Shown in pieces: positions 34,966-47,124 of a DNA stretch of 64,000 nucleotides (positions are counted from its first letter, which is position 1; the number at the start of each line of letters is the position of its first letter). Made by a program: the position numbers and the translations under genes. Under the pieces are notes generated by a model. The model was not told the DNA's origin. It made no database searches and worked only from the letters and a program-made list of their open reading frames with translations. Source of the stretch: Cantharellus purpuraceus (Eukaryota; Basidiomycota; Agaricomycetes; Cantharellales; Hydnaceae); NCBI GenBank assembly GCA_025174535.1, contig JALBUN010000045.1, forward strand, positions 868,001-932,000, given 5' to 3'.

Positions 34966-35460
34966 TGAGGCAAAGCCATCCGTAACCTTTTTGATCAGCT
35001 AAGGCGCTCACACTAATTGAGCGGTCACTTGGCTTGAGACTCGGCAGTAGCGGGTAGAACCATTCGTGCGGTAGGTTATGGATTTGCGACGTCAGGCAGA
35101 CTGTGCTGGCCGAACGCTCAGACCTGTATTCATACGCTCAAGGCAGCCCTATCATTGCCTCTTCGTTTCCCAAATGACTGCATTGCGCGTCCTCGGCGCC
35201 ATTGGAAGCATGGTCTGACAGCTCACATAGGCAGACAACAATTCCAGCGCTCACTTGCTATAGAACATTCGAACTCATATGGCACAATTCTCAACAGGTT
35301 GAAATGTGGACGACAGTGATGCGACAGGAGTGTCTTACATAAGCGACTCCAGCTTCAGCTTCAGCGCTTCAGCCACCGTGTTTCATCCGAGGTGCAGAAA
35401 GTCAATCCATCGCTTTGCTCGCCGGGAGCGACGGTAAAGACCTCAAATAAATTGCCAAAT
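34966..35460. other. Intergenic, promoter side of the RNF220-like gene
   Basis: No frame of note. Contains a cttcagcttcag repeat near 35348-35368, about 100 bp before the ATG. Confidence 0.4.
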
Positions 35461-36955
35461 ATGTCTTCCTCGCAGTGCAAGTATGTAACCTTTTGGCTGT
35501 CCAATCTCTGTATGTTTCAACCTTGTCTGTCAGAGGCACAAAGCGCGCATTACCAGACCATGATTTTCCTGCTGAGGCACAATCTGGTTCTCCATCCCAG
35601 TCTGAGAGGAAAGGGAAGAAGCGTGTGTATTGATTTTACAAGGAGCCAGGGAGCATGTGCTGACATTGCTCTTGAACAGCTAAACGAGCCGAAACTCGGA
35701 CATGTCCCGTCTGTGAGGACACCATACCCGTTCGTCTACTGGCCTCTCATGAGGTCTTCGAAATGGAGCGCGTGGAAGAAATCTGTCATGCACGGTATGA
35801 GGATGGGGATCTTGTCCCTTGGGAGCAAATCGAAGAGGATCTACTGAATGCTGCTGGGTTCGTTGTGTCTCATCTGACGTCATGTAACTGACTTGTGTGT
35901 CTACTGTGAAGTACTAGCAGACGAGGTGCTGCCCTTAAGGCCCGTCGATTCTTCAATCCGCACCAGAGTCGTGTTTCATCGCTTTCCGGTTCGGGATCAG
36001 TAACGGGAAAGCCGGATTTACTTGCAAACGTGTCCAAAACACTAAAACTTGTCCAGCGACATCGACGGGAACGCCACGTAAAGCTTAAAGAGCTCTCCAA
36101 GGCCGATTTGGAGGATGATGAAGGCGGGGCTGAGCGACGGACGTGTCCGATTTGTCGAACTGTCGTCAGTGGTGACGTGGATATGGTTGAAGCACATGTT
36201 GATGCGTGCCTGACACATTCGATGATCACCGCCGCTGCTTCGAATGAGGGTGACCTCGAGGCGGATGGTCTGGAAGAGTATGAGCTGGGAGGAGTAAGAC
36301 GTATACGCATCGCACGGTCGGTTGACTTTCGAGGTACGCCCCTCTACTTGATGCAATCCTACAAAGGCGCTTTAGTAAATGGTGCTTTTGCCCTCCTGAC
36401 AGGTGCAGGCTTTGATGTTCGCAATCCACTACATAACGACGTAGAAGATGAAATAGACATCGACGGCGACGACGCGGTAGTCTTTGGCGATACGCAATTT
36501 ACAGAGAAAGATATTATTTTACCAGACAGTATGAATAGTACGGAGGATGAGGAAGTGAGGATAGACAGCGATGCCGAAGAGGACAACATTCCCCTCGCAG
36601 AACGTGAACGAGTTGGAACGAGCTTGAGAGATTTGGTAGCACAAGGCAGAGTAGTGCTCAAATCGGATGCCGAGGGGGCAGCAGCCACTTCGGCCGTTCT
36701 CTCCAGTGTGAGCTTTACATGTCTATAGTGCTCCTTTCTGTTGCTCACATAACAGAACGCTATCAGAATTCAGCGGCTCTGGGAGGACTCATGTGTCGTA
36801 TATGTCTAGACGCATACACGGAACCAACGGTGTCTACCGGGTGTTGGCATACATGCTGTAAGGAATGTTGGTTACGGTGCCTCGGATCGACAAAGCTGTG
36901 TCCCATTTGTAAACGTATCACAGCAGCAGGAGATCTTAGGCGAATTTATTTGTGA
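35461..36955 (+). CDS. RNF220-like RING-type E3 ubiquitin ligase
   Basis: Five exons; exon 1 is 35461-35480 (MSSSQC plus two bases) splicing to GTKRALPDHDFPAEAQ. Domains: a first CxxC zinc site (TRTCPVCEDTIPVRLLASHE), a long helical linker (EMERVEEICHARYEDGD), a second zinc site (RTCPICRTVVSGDVDMVEAHVD), an acidic serine region, and a C-terminal RING (CRICLDAYTEP, GCWHTCCKECWLRCLG, KLCPICKR) ending ITAAGDLRRIYL. That ending and the two CPxC-x-H repeats are the signature of animal RNF220, a ubiquitin ligase that acts with E2 enzymes on nuclear substrates. The last intron is about 36709-36754. Function in fungi is unknown to me. Confidence 0.85.
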
Positions 36956-37701
36956 AACTATTACTTTATGGCGTCCAGGAATGTCTAGAGGTGAGGGTGG
37001 TAAGTCACTGGATGTTGAAAGAGAAGCATGGATTGAATCGAAGGCTCAAGTCTGGCCTTATTGTGGTCCGCATATTGAGCTGCCCTCGTTAAACCAACCA
37101 ATAAATTGGCGGTTACATCAAGAGCAAGACAATTATTGGGTGCCAAAGGCACACCACAGGTGTATCATCGTCGCCAGGCAAGAACGGGATGTAAACTCAC
37201 AGGTGTCCATCTCCGGTGTGACAACGCTACTAGGGACACTTCGAGACGCAAATATAGAGAGCAGCTTCTATGGGGCAACTTTTTCGCCAATAGCAATGCA
37301 TATGTACAGTGGTCATGCTAGTGGGGTGAGTAGTCTGAAGACTAATGAGCAGGGCATGATCAGTGATCGGATAGTTGCACATACTTGATTAAGGACGGCT
37401 GGGGGTTGCTGCGAGTATACCCAACGTAGATGATGAAGGGGATCCAGCCATAGTGCAGGATTGTCTGAAGTATGTTAGGGTCAAAAACGACATGAAGCGA
37501 GTACTGCCAATGGGACGCACTCGACCAAAATCCACGACTTTTATTATTCGCTCCTACTATGGGTTAGCATATTGTATCCTTGGTAAATCGAAACACTCAC
37601 CTTTGTTTCGTCGGAAGGCATGGCTCGTGGTAAGCAGTGAAGCGGTGCTGTATAGGCGCCCAAGGCCAAATTTTGTAGCCTGCAAAGTGTCTGTGACGAA
37701 A
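36956..37701. other. Intergenic, RNF220-like gene to eIF3f
   Basis: About 750 bp. An ATG-started frame at 36981-37388 (135 codons) lacks motifs and overlaps other equally long frames, so it is not called. A weak tatg-rich stretch precedes the eIF3f ATG. Confidence 0.4.
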
Positions 37702-38872
37702 ATGCCTTTGGGACCACCAACGTCTGCGGTGTACCTCCAACCGCCAACGGCTTCGTCGGCCACTGGTCCTACGTGAGTTTCCCCTTTATATGTTGGTCGG
37801 CTCATGTCGTGCTCACCCCGCGTCTCAGACGGTTTTCGTGTAAGGTGACAGTTCACCCTGTCGCCCTGTTCTCGATACTTGATCATTTCCTCCGACGTGA
37901 TAAATCGCAAGAACGAGTGATAGGGACCCTCCTTGGGACACGGAGTGAGAATGAAATTGAAGTGCGCAATTGCTTCGCAGTGCTCCACAATGAAACGGCG
38001 GAACGAGTTGAAGTTGATATGGATTACCACCGTACCATGTTTGATTTGCACCAAAAGGTGAATCCAAAAGAGATTATAGTGGGGTGGTGAGCACGCTAGT
38101 TTTGTTACCCAGAAAGCCATGCATTGACGTTGTGTTTCTGTAGGTATTCCACAGGCTCAAATCTGAACACGTATTCCGCATTAATACAAAACTTTTACTC
38201 CCAAGAGACAATGCCCCATCAGGCGGTACACATTGCTATGGACACGGGCGTTCAGGAGGGAGAGCAAGTTGGTGTAAAAGCCTACTTAAGGTGCGCTTGG
38301 TTCCCAACCCCAGAGCTAATATGTTAAGCTATAATTTCAGTTCTCCCGTCGGTGTGCAACCAAAACCAGAAAACTGCGTGTTTGTCCCTATCCAATGTGA
38401 ACTTCGTTTCCACGAGGCAGAGCGCAGTGGCCGTAAGTCAATTCCCTCCTGACTAACCTTCTTCAACTGATGATACGCTTCACAGTGGATCTTCTTACAC
38501 AGGCTTCGAATTCCTCTTCTCCGATCGCTCTGTTGAGCGATCTCGCTGCTCTAGAAGCATCCCTCCAACAGGTTGCTGCCATGGTTGACCGAGTGCTCGC
38601 GTACGTGCGGTCAGTGCTTGCAGGAGAGGTGCAAGGCGATGTTGCTGTTGGGCGCTACCTCATGGACACACTTAGCACGACCACCGCGGGAATCGAGAAA
38701 GGGAAGCTCGAAGGTCTATTTAATGCGCACTTACAAGTAAGGAAATTGATGCAGCTGTTAATTAGCATGCTGTCTGACAGTTGTGTTACAGGATACCCTC
38801 ATGGTTTCGTATCTGGCTAATTTGGTCCGGTCGCAAGTGGAAGTATCATCGCGACTGGCGCTAGTGAACTAG
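37702..38872 (+). CDS. Translation initiation factor eIF3 subunit F (MPN domain)
   Basis: Exon 1 encodes [19 protein letters not shown] and splices in phase to [20 protein letters not shown]. The MPN domain follows ([59 protein letters not shown]) without the JAMM metal-binding His-x-His, as expected for the structural MPN subunits. The C-terminal helices ([40 protein letters not shown]) end at TAG 38872. Five exons. It belongs to the eIF3 ring that organises the 43S pre-initiation complex. Confidence 0.95.
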
Positions 38873-39296
38873 AGGCGGTGTAACTTACTTCTCTGTACTA
38901 ACCAAAATAATGCGCCTTAGTTTACACATAAAGCGATGGTAGAGATGGGGTTGGTGGCCTTTAGCTTGTGAGCTCTGGGACACGATGTTCAATATTCATC
39001 TACTCGGTGTAACATATTAGACGCGCGACGCTGGAGTGGGTTTGTAGTTTGCAACTTAGGTGCACCTGTAGCCTGTGAGATCCCCCACCCGCCCCTAGAA
39101 TGAGCTACGTTGCCTCGGAGTCCAAAGGATCCACTGCCACTCATGTTCACTTGAGGTCCGTGCTTCCAGGAATATCCTTTGCCAGCATCATCTAACTCGG
39201 CTCGTCACTTGAGCCGCCATGAGAGCTCATGACATCACGTCAAGCAACACTGATACTTATACCCCCCTTTGCAAGTCTACATGCTGAGACACAACC

Positions 39297-40598
39297 ATGT
39301 CCCAAAAACCTATTCATCGCTTGAAATGCCCCGTGCAGCACCATGACTGGGGAAAGCGTGGTTCAAACTCTTTAGTTGCACGACTTGTGCCAGAAGCATG
39401 TGGGCCTAACATTTTTAAACTTGAAGAGACCAAACCATATGCAGAGGTGAGCACCAGTTAATCGCGTCATCACTGGTTTGAGCGTAAATTCGGTCAGTTG
39501 AGGATGGGGACACACCCCAGTGGACCTGCATCGCTGTATTATGAACCAGACACCTCACTGAAATCCCTTTTGGCTACCGATCCATCATACTTTCTTGGAT
39601 CCAACACCGCATCAAAAGCATCAAAAGATAAGCCTCAGGGCCCAGAGATCCCCTTCCTGTTCAAGGTCCTTTCTATCGCAAAGGCCCTCCCATTACAAGC
39701 TCACCCGAACGTGGCGTTGGCAGAGAAACTAAACACAAAGGACGGCAAGAGATTCGTAGATGCGAACCACAAGCCCGAAATCGCGCTTGCGCTTAGTCAC
39801 TTCAGGGGGTTTATTGGCTTCAAGCCTCTCGATGAGATACGAAAAGCTGTCAACGAAACGCCAGAGCTCAAAGAGGCTATTGGGAAGGATATCTCATTCA
39901 CAGACAAGCGTTGTCTCATGAACGCCATCTCCACTCTCCTTCTGCAACCCCTGATTCAAATCGAGCAACTGGTCCAGAAGCTGGCAGAGCGTTTGAAGAC
40001 AGAATCAGCCAACGACCCGTTGTCAAAACTCGTCTCGGACGTAAATGCACAGCACCCAGGTGACGTTGGGGTGCTGATCGCACCTTACTTCATGAATCTG
40101 GTCTCACTCTCCAAGGGAGATGCCATCTACATCGGCGTGGATGAAGCACATGCTTATCTGGAGGGGAACGTCTTAGAATGCATGGCCACCTCAGATAATG
40201 TCGTCAATGCAGCATTCGTCCCTCCAGCAGTGAGGGACGTCCGCACCTTCCTCGCGATGCTTACATATACTTCGCGTTCCACCCTTAGCTTCAACGTTCG
40301 GCCGAAGCGATATATAAGAGGAACGATTGGAATTACAACGGCATACGACCCATTATTGGAGGATTTCATTGTGCTCCGAACGAAACTGGATGGCAAAACA
40401 GAGAAAGAGGAAGAATTTTCCGCGGCAAAAGGTCCGACAATCGGTATCGTGGTTAACGGTGATGTGCAAGTCACGGTCGAAAGCTATGCAGAAGTATTCC
40501 CCACTGGGGGAGTCTTCTTTGTTGCCGCGGAGAAAGCGATATCGCTACGAAGCACTCACGCTGTAGAGATATTTTGGGCCACTCTCGCTAGAGTTTAG
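39297..40598 (+). CDS. Mannose-6-phosphate isomerase, type I
   Basis: Two exons, 39297-39446 and 39498-40598, give 416 residues. Zinc ligands are visible: Gln and His in LPLQAHPN, Glu in HKPEIA, and His in DEAHAYLEG; the family signature YLEGNVLECMATSDNVV is intact. It interconverts fructose-6-P and mannose-6-P, feeding GDP-mannose for cell wall and glycoproteins. At the splice junction the protein reads AELRMGTHPSGP, where the family has a near-invariant Trp (ELWMGTHPSGP): one TGG to AGG change, either a real substitution or a sequencing error. Length matches yeast PMI40 (about 430). Confidence 0.95.
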
Positions 40599-41562
40599 AC
40601 GGACTGGTTTTTACTAGTCCATCAGCAAAAGCCCCCGAGCCCGTGCTTTCTCTGTACCTTGTGCTTTTCTGACGTTCAGCCTTCTGTCAGTCTTCGCTCG
40701 AGCGTTGATTTCTTCCGGGAATTCCACAGCACTCACTATCCTGGAGTATGTCTACTTACTGTGTACATTACTCAGTTGTGAGTTTCTCTTCTTACATTGC
40801 CTTATGTACCACTATATTCGTCCATCGGTCCATTCTTCATACTCAGCATTAGTAAACTTTCGCCATTCATCCTATTCTCTATGCACTACGGCCAGTCACT
40901 CGCATTCCGCTTCACTTTGTAACTATTGCATGTACGCGTATGGTGCTCCAGCATTACAGTAACAAATCCCATTGTCAAAGCCTTAGAAAGGTCCCGCGAC
41001 GAATTCTTCCGCCTAGAAGGATTTTCTGTCGCGTGACTTGCACAACTCAGGTCGTCTCTCCAATTTAGGCAATAGTTAGAGCATGCTCATGTTTATTCAG
41101 TATGATAGTCATGTTGGCCGTCATGATTACTATGCACACAGGACACACGATTAGAAACAGCCTATGCACTCTGAAAGTGCGGGGTATGATTCAACGTCAC
41201 AAGCAAAATAAAAAAGACGATACATGCTCATGCTCAACACAGTACAGACTCGACCAGATATGAAAGGCGATGCGGGAAAATAACTCTAATGCGATGGTTG
41301 TGAATCAGTTAATCCGATGAGAAGAGCGATGAAATAGAAGAGCCGGGGACGGTAGCCGGTCATTTCGCGGTGAACCAAATGCGGCTGACGGGGCAAGATG
41401 AGAGAGACAACTGAGTTGGGCAGAATCGATGCAGATGTGGATGGTTTACTAGTAAAGTGACTGAGAAGAGGAGGAGGATGACCAACGAAGAGAGCAAGAT
41501 CGAAAGCGATGGGAAAGCAGGATAAGATGTAGAGAGACCGGGAAATGGGAGTTGTTGAGGGC
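40599..41562. other. Intergenic, convergent 3' ends
   Basis: About 960 bp between the PMI stop and the stop of the minus-strand gene at 41563. AT-rich, no motif or frame worth calling. Confidence 0.5.
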
Positions 41563-42612
41563 TCACGGCACTTTCGCCTTGCCCTTGCCTTTGCTATTAG
41601 TCAAGGGTTTGGGATTTAAAGTTTGGGATGATGCAGGACGACTACGCAACGAATAACGTGTAGATGCGTCCTTTCCTGTGATTATAGCGTCCTCATCCTG
41701 ATCATGGTGACGTTTGCGTGATGGATGCTTGCTATTCGTAGCCCTCTCACTATCGCCATGGTCTTTATCAGACTCTTCGCGCTTACGTTTCGAACGCTGC
41801 GTAGTCGTGTGAGTTGGCAATAGCATACGAGGTCGTGAAGGAGGAGGCGGAGAAGGAAAAACTCGAGCATGGGTACGAACCGGTGGCGGCGGCGTATGGG
41901 GTGGCGTCTTGATGAGTGGTCCATGTCCTTCCTTCTTGGCCTTCTCTACAAGTTCTTGGACGGCGGCATCTGCACGGGCAGCGGCTTCGAAATCATCATA
42001 GTCCATACTCGAGTAGTTCTGAGGGGGACCCCCTATATTGGGCTCTGTGGGTGTGAGCCCCAATGCTAGAGCCCTTTGTTTCGCTCCTGTGATACGGGAT
42101 TGTGCCCGATGCATCATTTCATCATCTTCAGCCTTGGACAACCCACCCCATGTCTTCGGAATGGTGTTTGGAGGGTCTGCACGGTTTCCATGTGATCGAT
42201 ATAGGTGGCTATGCGATGCTTCCCATTGAGCTGCTGCTCTTTCACGCATACCAGGGACAGCACCCATTGGCAGCCTTGGAACGACCCATTTTTCGTCAAT
42301 CGGACGTTGTATCAAGGGGGGACGGGGCATGTACGCAAAATCGCGTACTATGACAGGGGGCAAGTGCTTCGCTGATTGACTTTCTGGCTGCATTGACTTT
42401 GCAACCGGTTGTGAACGTTGAGACAGATCTGGAGAGGTTTGTTGTTCAACAGCACCAGCCACACGCTGTGATGGGGAGGAACCTGCCATCTGTGAGGTTG
42501 GCACTCCACCCAGGGAGGAATCAGTCATTTGAGATGATAAGAACAGTGGAAGGGAGTCTTGATGCTTGGTCTGCTGGCTTTCATCATGACTTGGACTGCT
42601 CTGTGAAGTCAT
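41563..42612 (-). CDS. Disordered basic nuclear-type hypothetical protein
   Basis: Single open frame; ATGs at 42759 and 42612 are both possible and I prefer 42612 (MTSQSSPSHDES), because the first 49 residues of the longer form look unlike the rest. The product (349 residues) is Ser/Pro/Gln-rich at the start. A possibly ordered middle (RPIDEKWVVPRLPMGAVPGM, MHRAQSRITGAKQRALALGL) follows, then PPPP blocks and a strongly basic tail with likely nuclear localisation signals (RSKRKREESDK, PSRKRHH) ending KGKGKAKVP. No domain recognised. Confidence 0.6.
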   Translation of the reverse strand: MTSQSSPSHDESQQTKHQDSLPLFLSSQMTDSSLGGVPTSQMAGSSPSQRVAGAVEQQTSPDLSQRSQPVAKSMQPESQSAKHLPPVIVRDFAYMPRPPLIQRPIDEKWVVPRLPMGAVPGMRERAAAQWEASHSHLYRSHGNRADPPNTIPKTWGGLSKAEDDEMMHRAQSRITGAKQRALALGLTPTEPNIGGPPQNYSSMDYDDFEAAARADAAVQELVEKAKKEGHGPLIKTPPHTPPPPVRTHARVFPSPPPPSRPRMLLPTHTTTQRSKRKREESDKDHGDSERATNSKHPSRKRHHDQDEDAIITGKDASTRYSLRSRPASSQTLNPKPLTNSKGKGKAKVP

Positions 42613-42759
42613 TGTCAAAACCAATGGTTTAAGGTGCAAAGCTAGTATGCGTACCCGATAGGTGAACAAGCTGGTGAGTGCCCCCCAGATGGAAGTGGGT
42701 GTTGATTTAGGTACCTTAGACACCAAAGAGGTCATAGAAGGGCTGTGTGGTACTGTCAT

Positions 42760-43908
42760 GCTGAGCTGGGAGTGGCCCTGGGCGGATTAAGGACGTCTCG
42801 ATACAACTGAGCGGTTGAAGCAAGATGGGTTGCGACTGGAATATGGAGTGGTTTATTGTGTGGGTTGTTGCTGAAGACAAGACCGTCGATTTGAGCACAA
42901 TGTCAAGTAGTGGGCAAGCGATAGCGTGGTGGGAATCACGTGATGTGGAACATTGAGTCATATATTTGTCTCCGACATGTCTGTGTCTTTTTGTGCATCC
43001 GCACAGCCTGACGTATAGGTAGGTACATTCATGGCAACCGCATTCTAAGCGGAATTTGCCTGCATAGCCTCTATATTTAGACGCTTTCGAGGGAAATAAA
43101 ACACCAGCTTCTCGCTTCGGATTATGCTGGACGACCTTGGTTGGAAATTTCCAGCACAACATATACATCCGTGGTTTAACAATTCTAAGCTCTTTGTCTC
43201 CACTCACTCGGTAGATCACTAGTTGCTTGTGACCTTCAGCGACTTCGAGGTTATTTCTAGAAACTAGCTTGACTAAAAATTTCACGGCATGATCATCATA
43301 TCAATATAACTTGTGAGGCGCACTTCACTAAAGTGGGTAAGCTTGTTGCTATCCCTTCCGAGAAGCCATATTGAAGTGGCGATGGTAAACGTAGAACTGT
43401 TTTAGCTTCTGCTCTAGTCAAGACAGAGAGGGCCATCATGACAGGGTGAGGAAGATTTAGCCGGATCTCAGAGAGCGACAACTCTCGGTTGATCACTGGA
43501 ACCTCCATTGTGGATCCAAGCGCGAGTGAACATGTGTTTCAATTGAAGGCTGTTCTCATCGGATGGGCACACATGGAAACATAAATAGAAAACTGGGTTT
43601 GCTAGCCAGTGGGAGTGTATCTGCATATGGTAAATACTACCGATACCTACCTTGTCCCTAGGCTACTTGCTTGTCCAGTTCCCAGGCTGTGTGCCGGCCC
43701 GTGGAATGGCTTCCAAAAGGTTTACAGTCACCACACGGTTGCCAGGGTTGATATGACTATATATGCCGTCCGGGGCCGGGCTGCCACTAGGCAACCATTC
43801 CTCTTGCTCTGCTCTTCATCTTTGTGCAGGTTAAAAGCTGTCTGTCACTCTTTTGCAGCGACATTATTCGTTCTTTTCTTCCCCAAGCCCACACGGCAAA
43901 GTTAGAAG
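42760..43908. other. Intergenic, no gene seen
   Basis: About 1.15 kb. Open minus frames at 42716-43285 and 43296-43508 have no motifs and the first overlaps the neighbouring gene in another frame; they are not called. The final 150 bp form the CAP-gene promoter, with a tatatatg word near 43756. Confidence 0.4.
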
Positions 43909-45031
43909 ATGTTAAGTCTGGTCGTTGCCTGCTTTGCCATCACGGCGATCGCAGCACCCACGCTGAATATCCCCCCGGTGAACATCAGTGCTGTCATGGA
44001 CAAGTCTGCTGCTCTGCATTCAAATTGCAGCAACCATGCTCACAAGGGCGGGCACACGGACGACCATTCACACAACCATGACTCTCATTCTACAAAGGAT
44101 TGTTTAGATGCCATGTCAAGGCCTTTGAATATCTCGTTTGCAAGGTCAGTGATGATCCCCCTCAGTGTGATCAGTTTGATTCCAATCGCTTCCTCTTTGA
44201 TGACAAGCTTTCTGTCCCCAACGTCTCCTCCAAAGGACACCGTATATTCATCGCTGATGCCATCACCCTCCTCTTCGGTTCACCACGCAGCCAAACCGCC
44301 ATCTGTTCCTTCAAAAACTAACGGAACAACGACACACAAACATGTGTCCACCTCCGCTGTGAAGTCTTCGCCCACTCCCACTATCCCTGCCACCACAACT
44401 TCTAGCGCTCTGGCGCAACACACTGCGTCACCGTCGCCTTCACTCTCCGCTTTGGCCGAGATATATATTAAGCGTCACAATGCTCTTCGTGCAGAACACT
44501 CTGCAAAACCTCTCACATGGTCAAAGACTCTGGCTAAAGCTGCCCAGACCTGGGCAGACAAGTGTCAGTGGGCGCACTCTAACGGTGCTGTTGGCGACTT
44601 TGGCGAGAACATGGCCGCCGGAACAGGAGCCTTCACCGCTTCTGATGCGGTCGCAGCATGGGCATCTGAAGAATGTACGTAGTCGCTCCCCAGTCCTCCC
44701 AGAGGCCGTCATCAATGCTCATTTCATTTTGTGATAGCTCAATACAACCCTTCCAACCCTGTGTTCTCTCATTACACGCAAATGGTATGGAAGTCAACCA
44801 CTCAGTTGGGCTGTGCGTCAGCAAAGTGCCCAGGTTTGCTCAACTCGGATGTGAGCATCTATCATCTAAATTATTCATTAATAAAGCTTCAACTTTGCGG
44901 CTCCAGGTTGCTCATCTCCACGTATGCGAGTATAATCCCGCCGGTAACGTCGACGGAGAGTTCGGGTGAGTGCGAAATCGTCACGATACATTTCGAGTAA
45001 CATATGTTCTTCTAGCTCCAACGTCTCTTAA
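43909..45031 (+). CDS. Secreted CAP/PR-1 (SCP) family protein with His-rich linker
   Basis: Four exons (43909-44674, 44738-44850, 44907-44965, 45016-45031) give 317 residues. Residues 1-16 are a signal peptide (MLSLVVACFAITAIAA). A His-rich segment follows (HAHKGGHTDDHSHNHDSHS), then a hydrophobic stretch, a Ser/Thr/Pro linker and the CAP domain: YIKRHNALRAEHSAKPLTWS, KCQWAHSNGAVGDFGENMAA, VFSHYTQMVWKSTTQLGCAS and the C-terminal CEYNPAGNV. Yeast Pry proteins of this family bind and export sterols. An in-frame 63-nt GT..AG stretch (about 44143-44205) overlies the hydrophobic segment and might be an intron. The His cluster suggests metal binding (inference). Confidence 0.85.
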
Positions 45032-45425
45032 TGTCCGAGACCAGTCACTTCATTTCATCCGCAACGGCCCTCTCACCGCGAACGAAGACAGATCTCATCG
45101 TATTGTGCAGGTGTATGGGAGGTGCCGTTCTTAGCTGTTGGTCAAGCACCATCACCTTTGCCAATACATACTTGCTGACGGTCGTGGAGCATAGAATGCT
45201 CGTACGCTTTCATAACATTGTCATATTGTCACCTCTTACGTCAATCATATCCCTTTGCATTTGGACATTAAACCTAGTGGTTGCCACCCCCGCTAGCTCA
45301 CCCTGGAAACCAGGAAGCGAAGAGACAAGCTCATAATAGTTACTAGAGTGAAGCCGACTCCACATGTGAAATCATCAGCCGTAGTCACATGCTTCCGTGC
45401 TCCATTGCCTAATTAAGCACTTGTG
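45032..45425. other. Intergenic, CAP gene to M24 gene 1
   Basis: About 390 bp without a gene; presumed promoter of the first M24 peptidase. No TATA box recognised. Confidence 0.4.
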
Positions 45426-47124
45426 ATGCAGCCCTTTCCCTTCATATTGGCGTTGGGGGTGGTTGGGAAGCAGGTGTTTGCTCAATTCCATCCAATTGGA
45501 CGCCCGACATATCCTATTTTGCCTAGCCTCCGGGAACAGGCCACAATTCTTGACAACTGGACCGCGGAACGACTAAATCACGTTCCGCTGTTGATGAGCA
45601 AGTATGGAGTAGATGCTTGGCTGGTACGTAGCTATCGTCTATGTGTCCCGAGTCCTTCCAGGTCCTTGTAACATGATGGTTGACCCACATATAAACGGGT
45701 GTTCCAGATGAGCCGTGAGCAGATGCATACGAAACACAGCTTGTGTCGGCTTCATTTGTCTTTACAGAGCGTGAGCATGCAGAGGATACGGTGTTTTGGT
45801 CAATCAAGCCTGCAACGACCTTTGCCGCACGCCGACGGACAGTGCACCTCTTCCATGATGGGTCAGAAACATTATCAGGCAAGCCCAACCCTCTTGTTTG
45901 GATCGATAACACACCGCAGGTGTGGACAGACCTCCGAGACATACTCGAGCTGTATGACCCACCCACAATCGCGCTAAACATCGATCCAGACCTCGCCTTC
46001 GCTGATGGTATGCATGCTGGTGAGCTCGAACGGGTTCGTGAGCGATTAGGTGAGAAGTGGATGAGCCGGGTGGTTAGACGACCTATGCTGGCAACAGAGT
46101 TTGTCGCCAAGCGCATCCCAGAGCAGCTAGAGTACTATAAGAAACTTCAAGGGATGGCCTGGGCTATGGTGTCGGAAGCCTTCAGCGGGAGGACCATCAC
46201 TCCTGGAGTCACCACTACTGATGTAAGAGAATTCACGCTAGCTCTGACGTTCCAGGACTCGTACTACCAAATACCGTTTGTCCAGGATGTCGCATGGTGG
46301 TTCCGTGACCAGATGCAGGCACATAATGTCTCGACTTGGAATATGCCCCGTGTCTCAATTTATAGACAATCGACGCTGCCGATTTCAAACATTATCGAAG
46401 AAGGGGACCTGCTGCACACCGACTTTGGCATCACGTTTCTGGGGCTCAATACTGATACACAGCACCTTGGCTATGTTCTACGTACCTCGCAGGGGGAAAC
46501 GGATGTTCCAGAAGGGTTGAAGAAGGGGCTTCGGACGAGTAACAGATTGCAGGATATCGTACGCGAAAAGATGCAGCCTGGGAAGACGGGCAATGAAGTT
46601 CTACAGCAATGCTTGGATCAAATGGAGAAAGAGAAGATTGAGGGACAGGTGGTGCGTGGCCATTGTGATGCAGTTACGCTCAATTTTAATGAGAAGGATC
46701 TTTATGACAGTATTGCCATCCAATAGGTGAGCAAGCTTTGTGTTTGGTATAATAGGTCGGGAAACAACCTGGGGCATATTTCAAGGTGATCGTGGCCATG
46801 CACCTGGAAGTTTGATCGGTGAGTGGTCTATGATTGTCGCAAAGCAGCATATTAAATATCTCATGATCAGGGATGACGAACCTCCCATACAACGTCCCAG
46901 TCCTCGGTGACTTGCCCATCTTACCCCAGACATATTACAGCGTGGAGTTATTTGCCTCTCAGTTCGTTCCGGAGTGGAATGAAACAGTAGACTTCCTGCA
47001 AGAGGAAAACGCTTACTGGTCCGATGAAACGCCAGGGTGGGAATGGGTGTGGGGACGACAGGAACATTTTCATTTAGTTCGCAGTGGGGGCGTCGTTGGG
47101 GGGCTTCATGTGCAGTCATTTTAA
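45426..47124 (+). CDS. Secreted M24-family metallopeptidase (X-Pro type), copy 1
   Basis: The ATG at 45426 opens a signal peptide (MQPFPFILALGVVGKQVFAQ). The creatinase-type N domain follows (TIKPATTFAARRRTVHLF-type region, ALNIDPDLAFADGMHAGELE) and then the pita-bread catalytic domain. Metal ligands expected for M24B are present: Asp pair in HTDFGITFLGLNTDTQ, His in HPIGDRGHAPG (assembled across two short exons), Glu in YYSVEL and in FLQEENAYW. The small exon HPIG lies at about 46713-46726. Members cleave X-Pro bonds. The neighbour at 47845 is a clear tandem duplicate. Confidence 0.87.

Noticed and set aside
37557..38120. 187-codon minus frame
   Set aside because: Antisense shadow of eIF3f, whose MPN motifs are clear on the plus strand.
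42716..43285. 189-codon minus frame upstream of the 349-residue protein
   Set aside because: Overlaps the neighbour in another frame and has no recognisable domain; composition looks like non-coding DNA.
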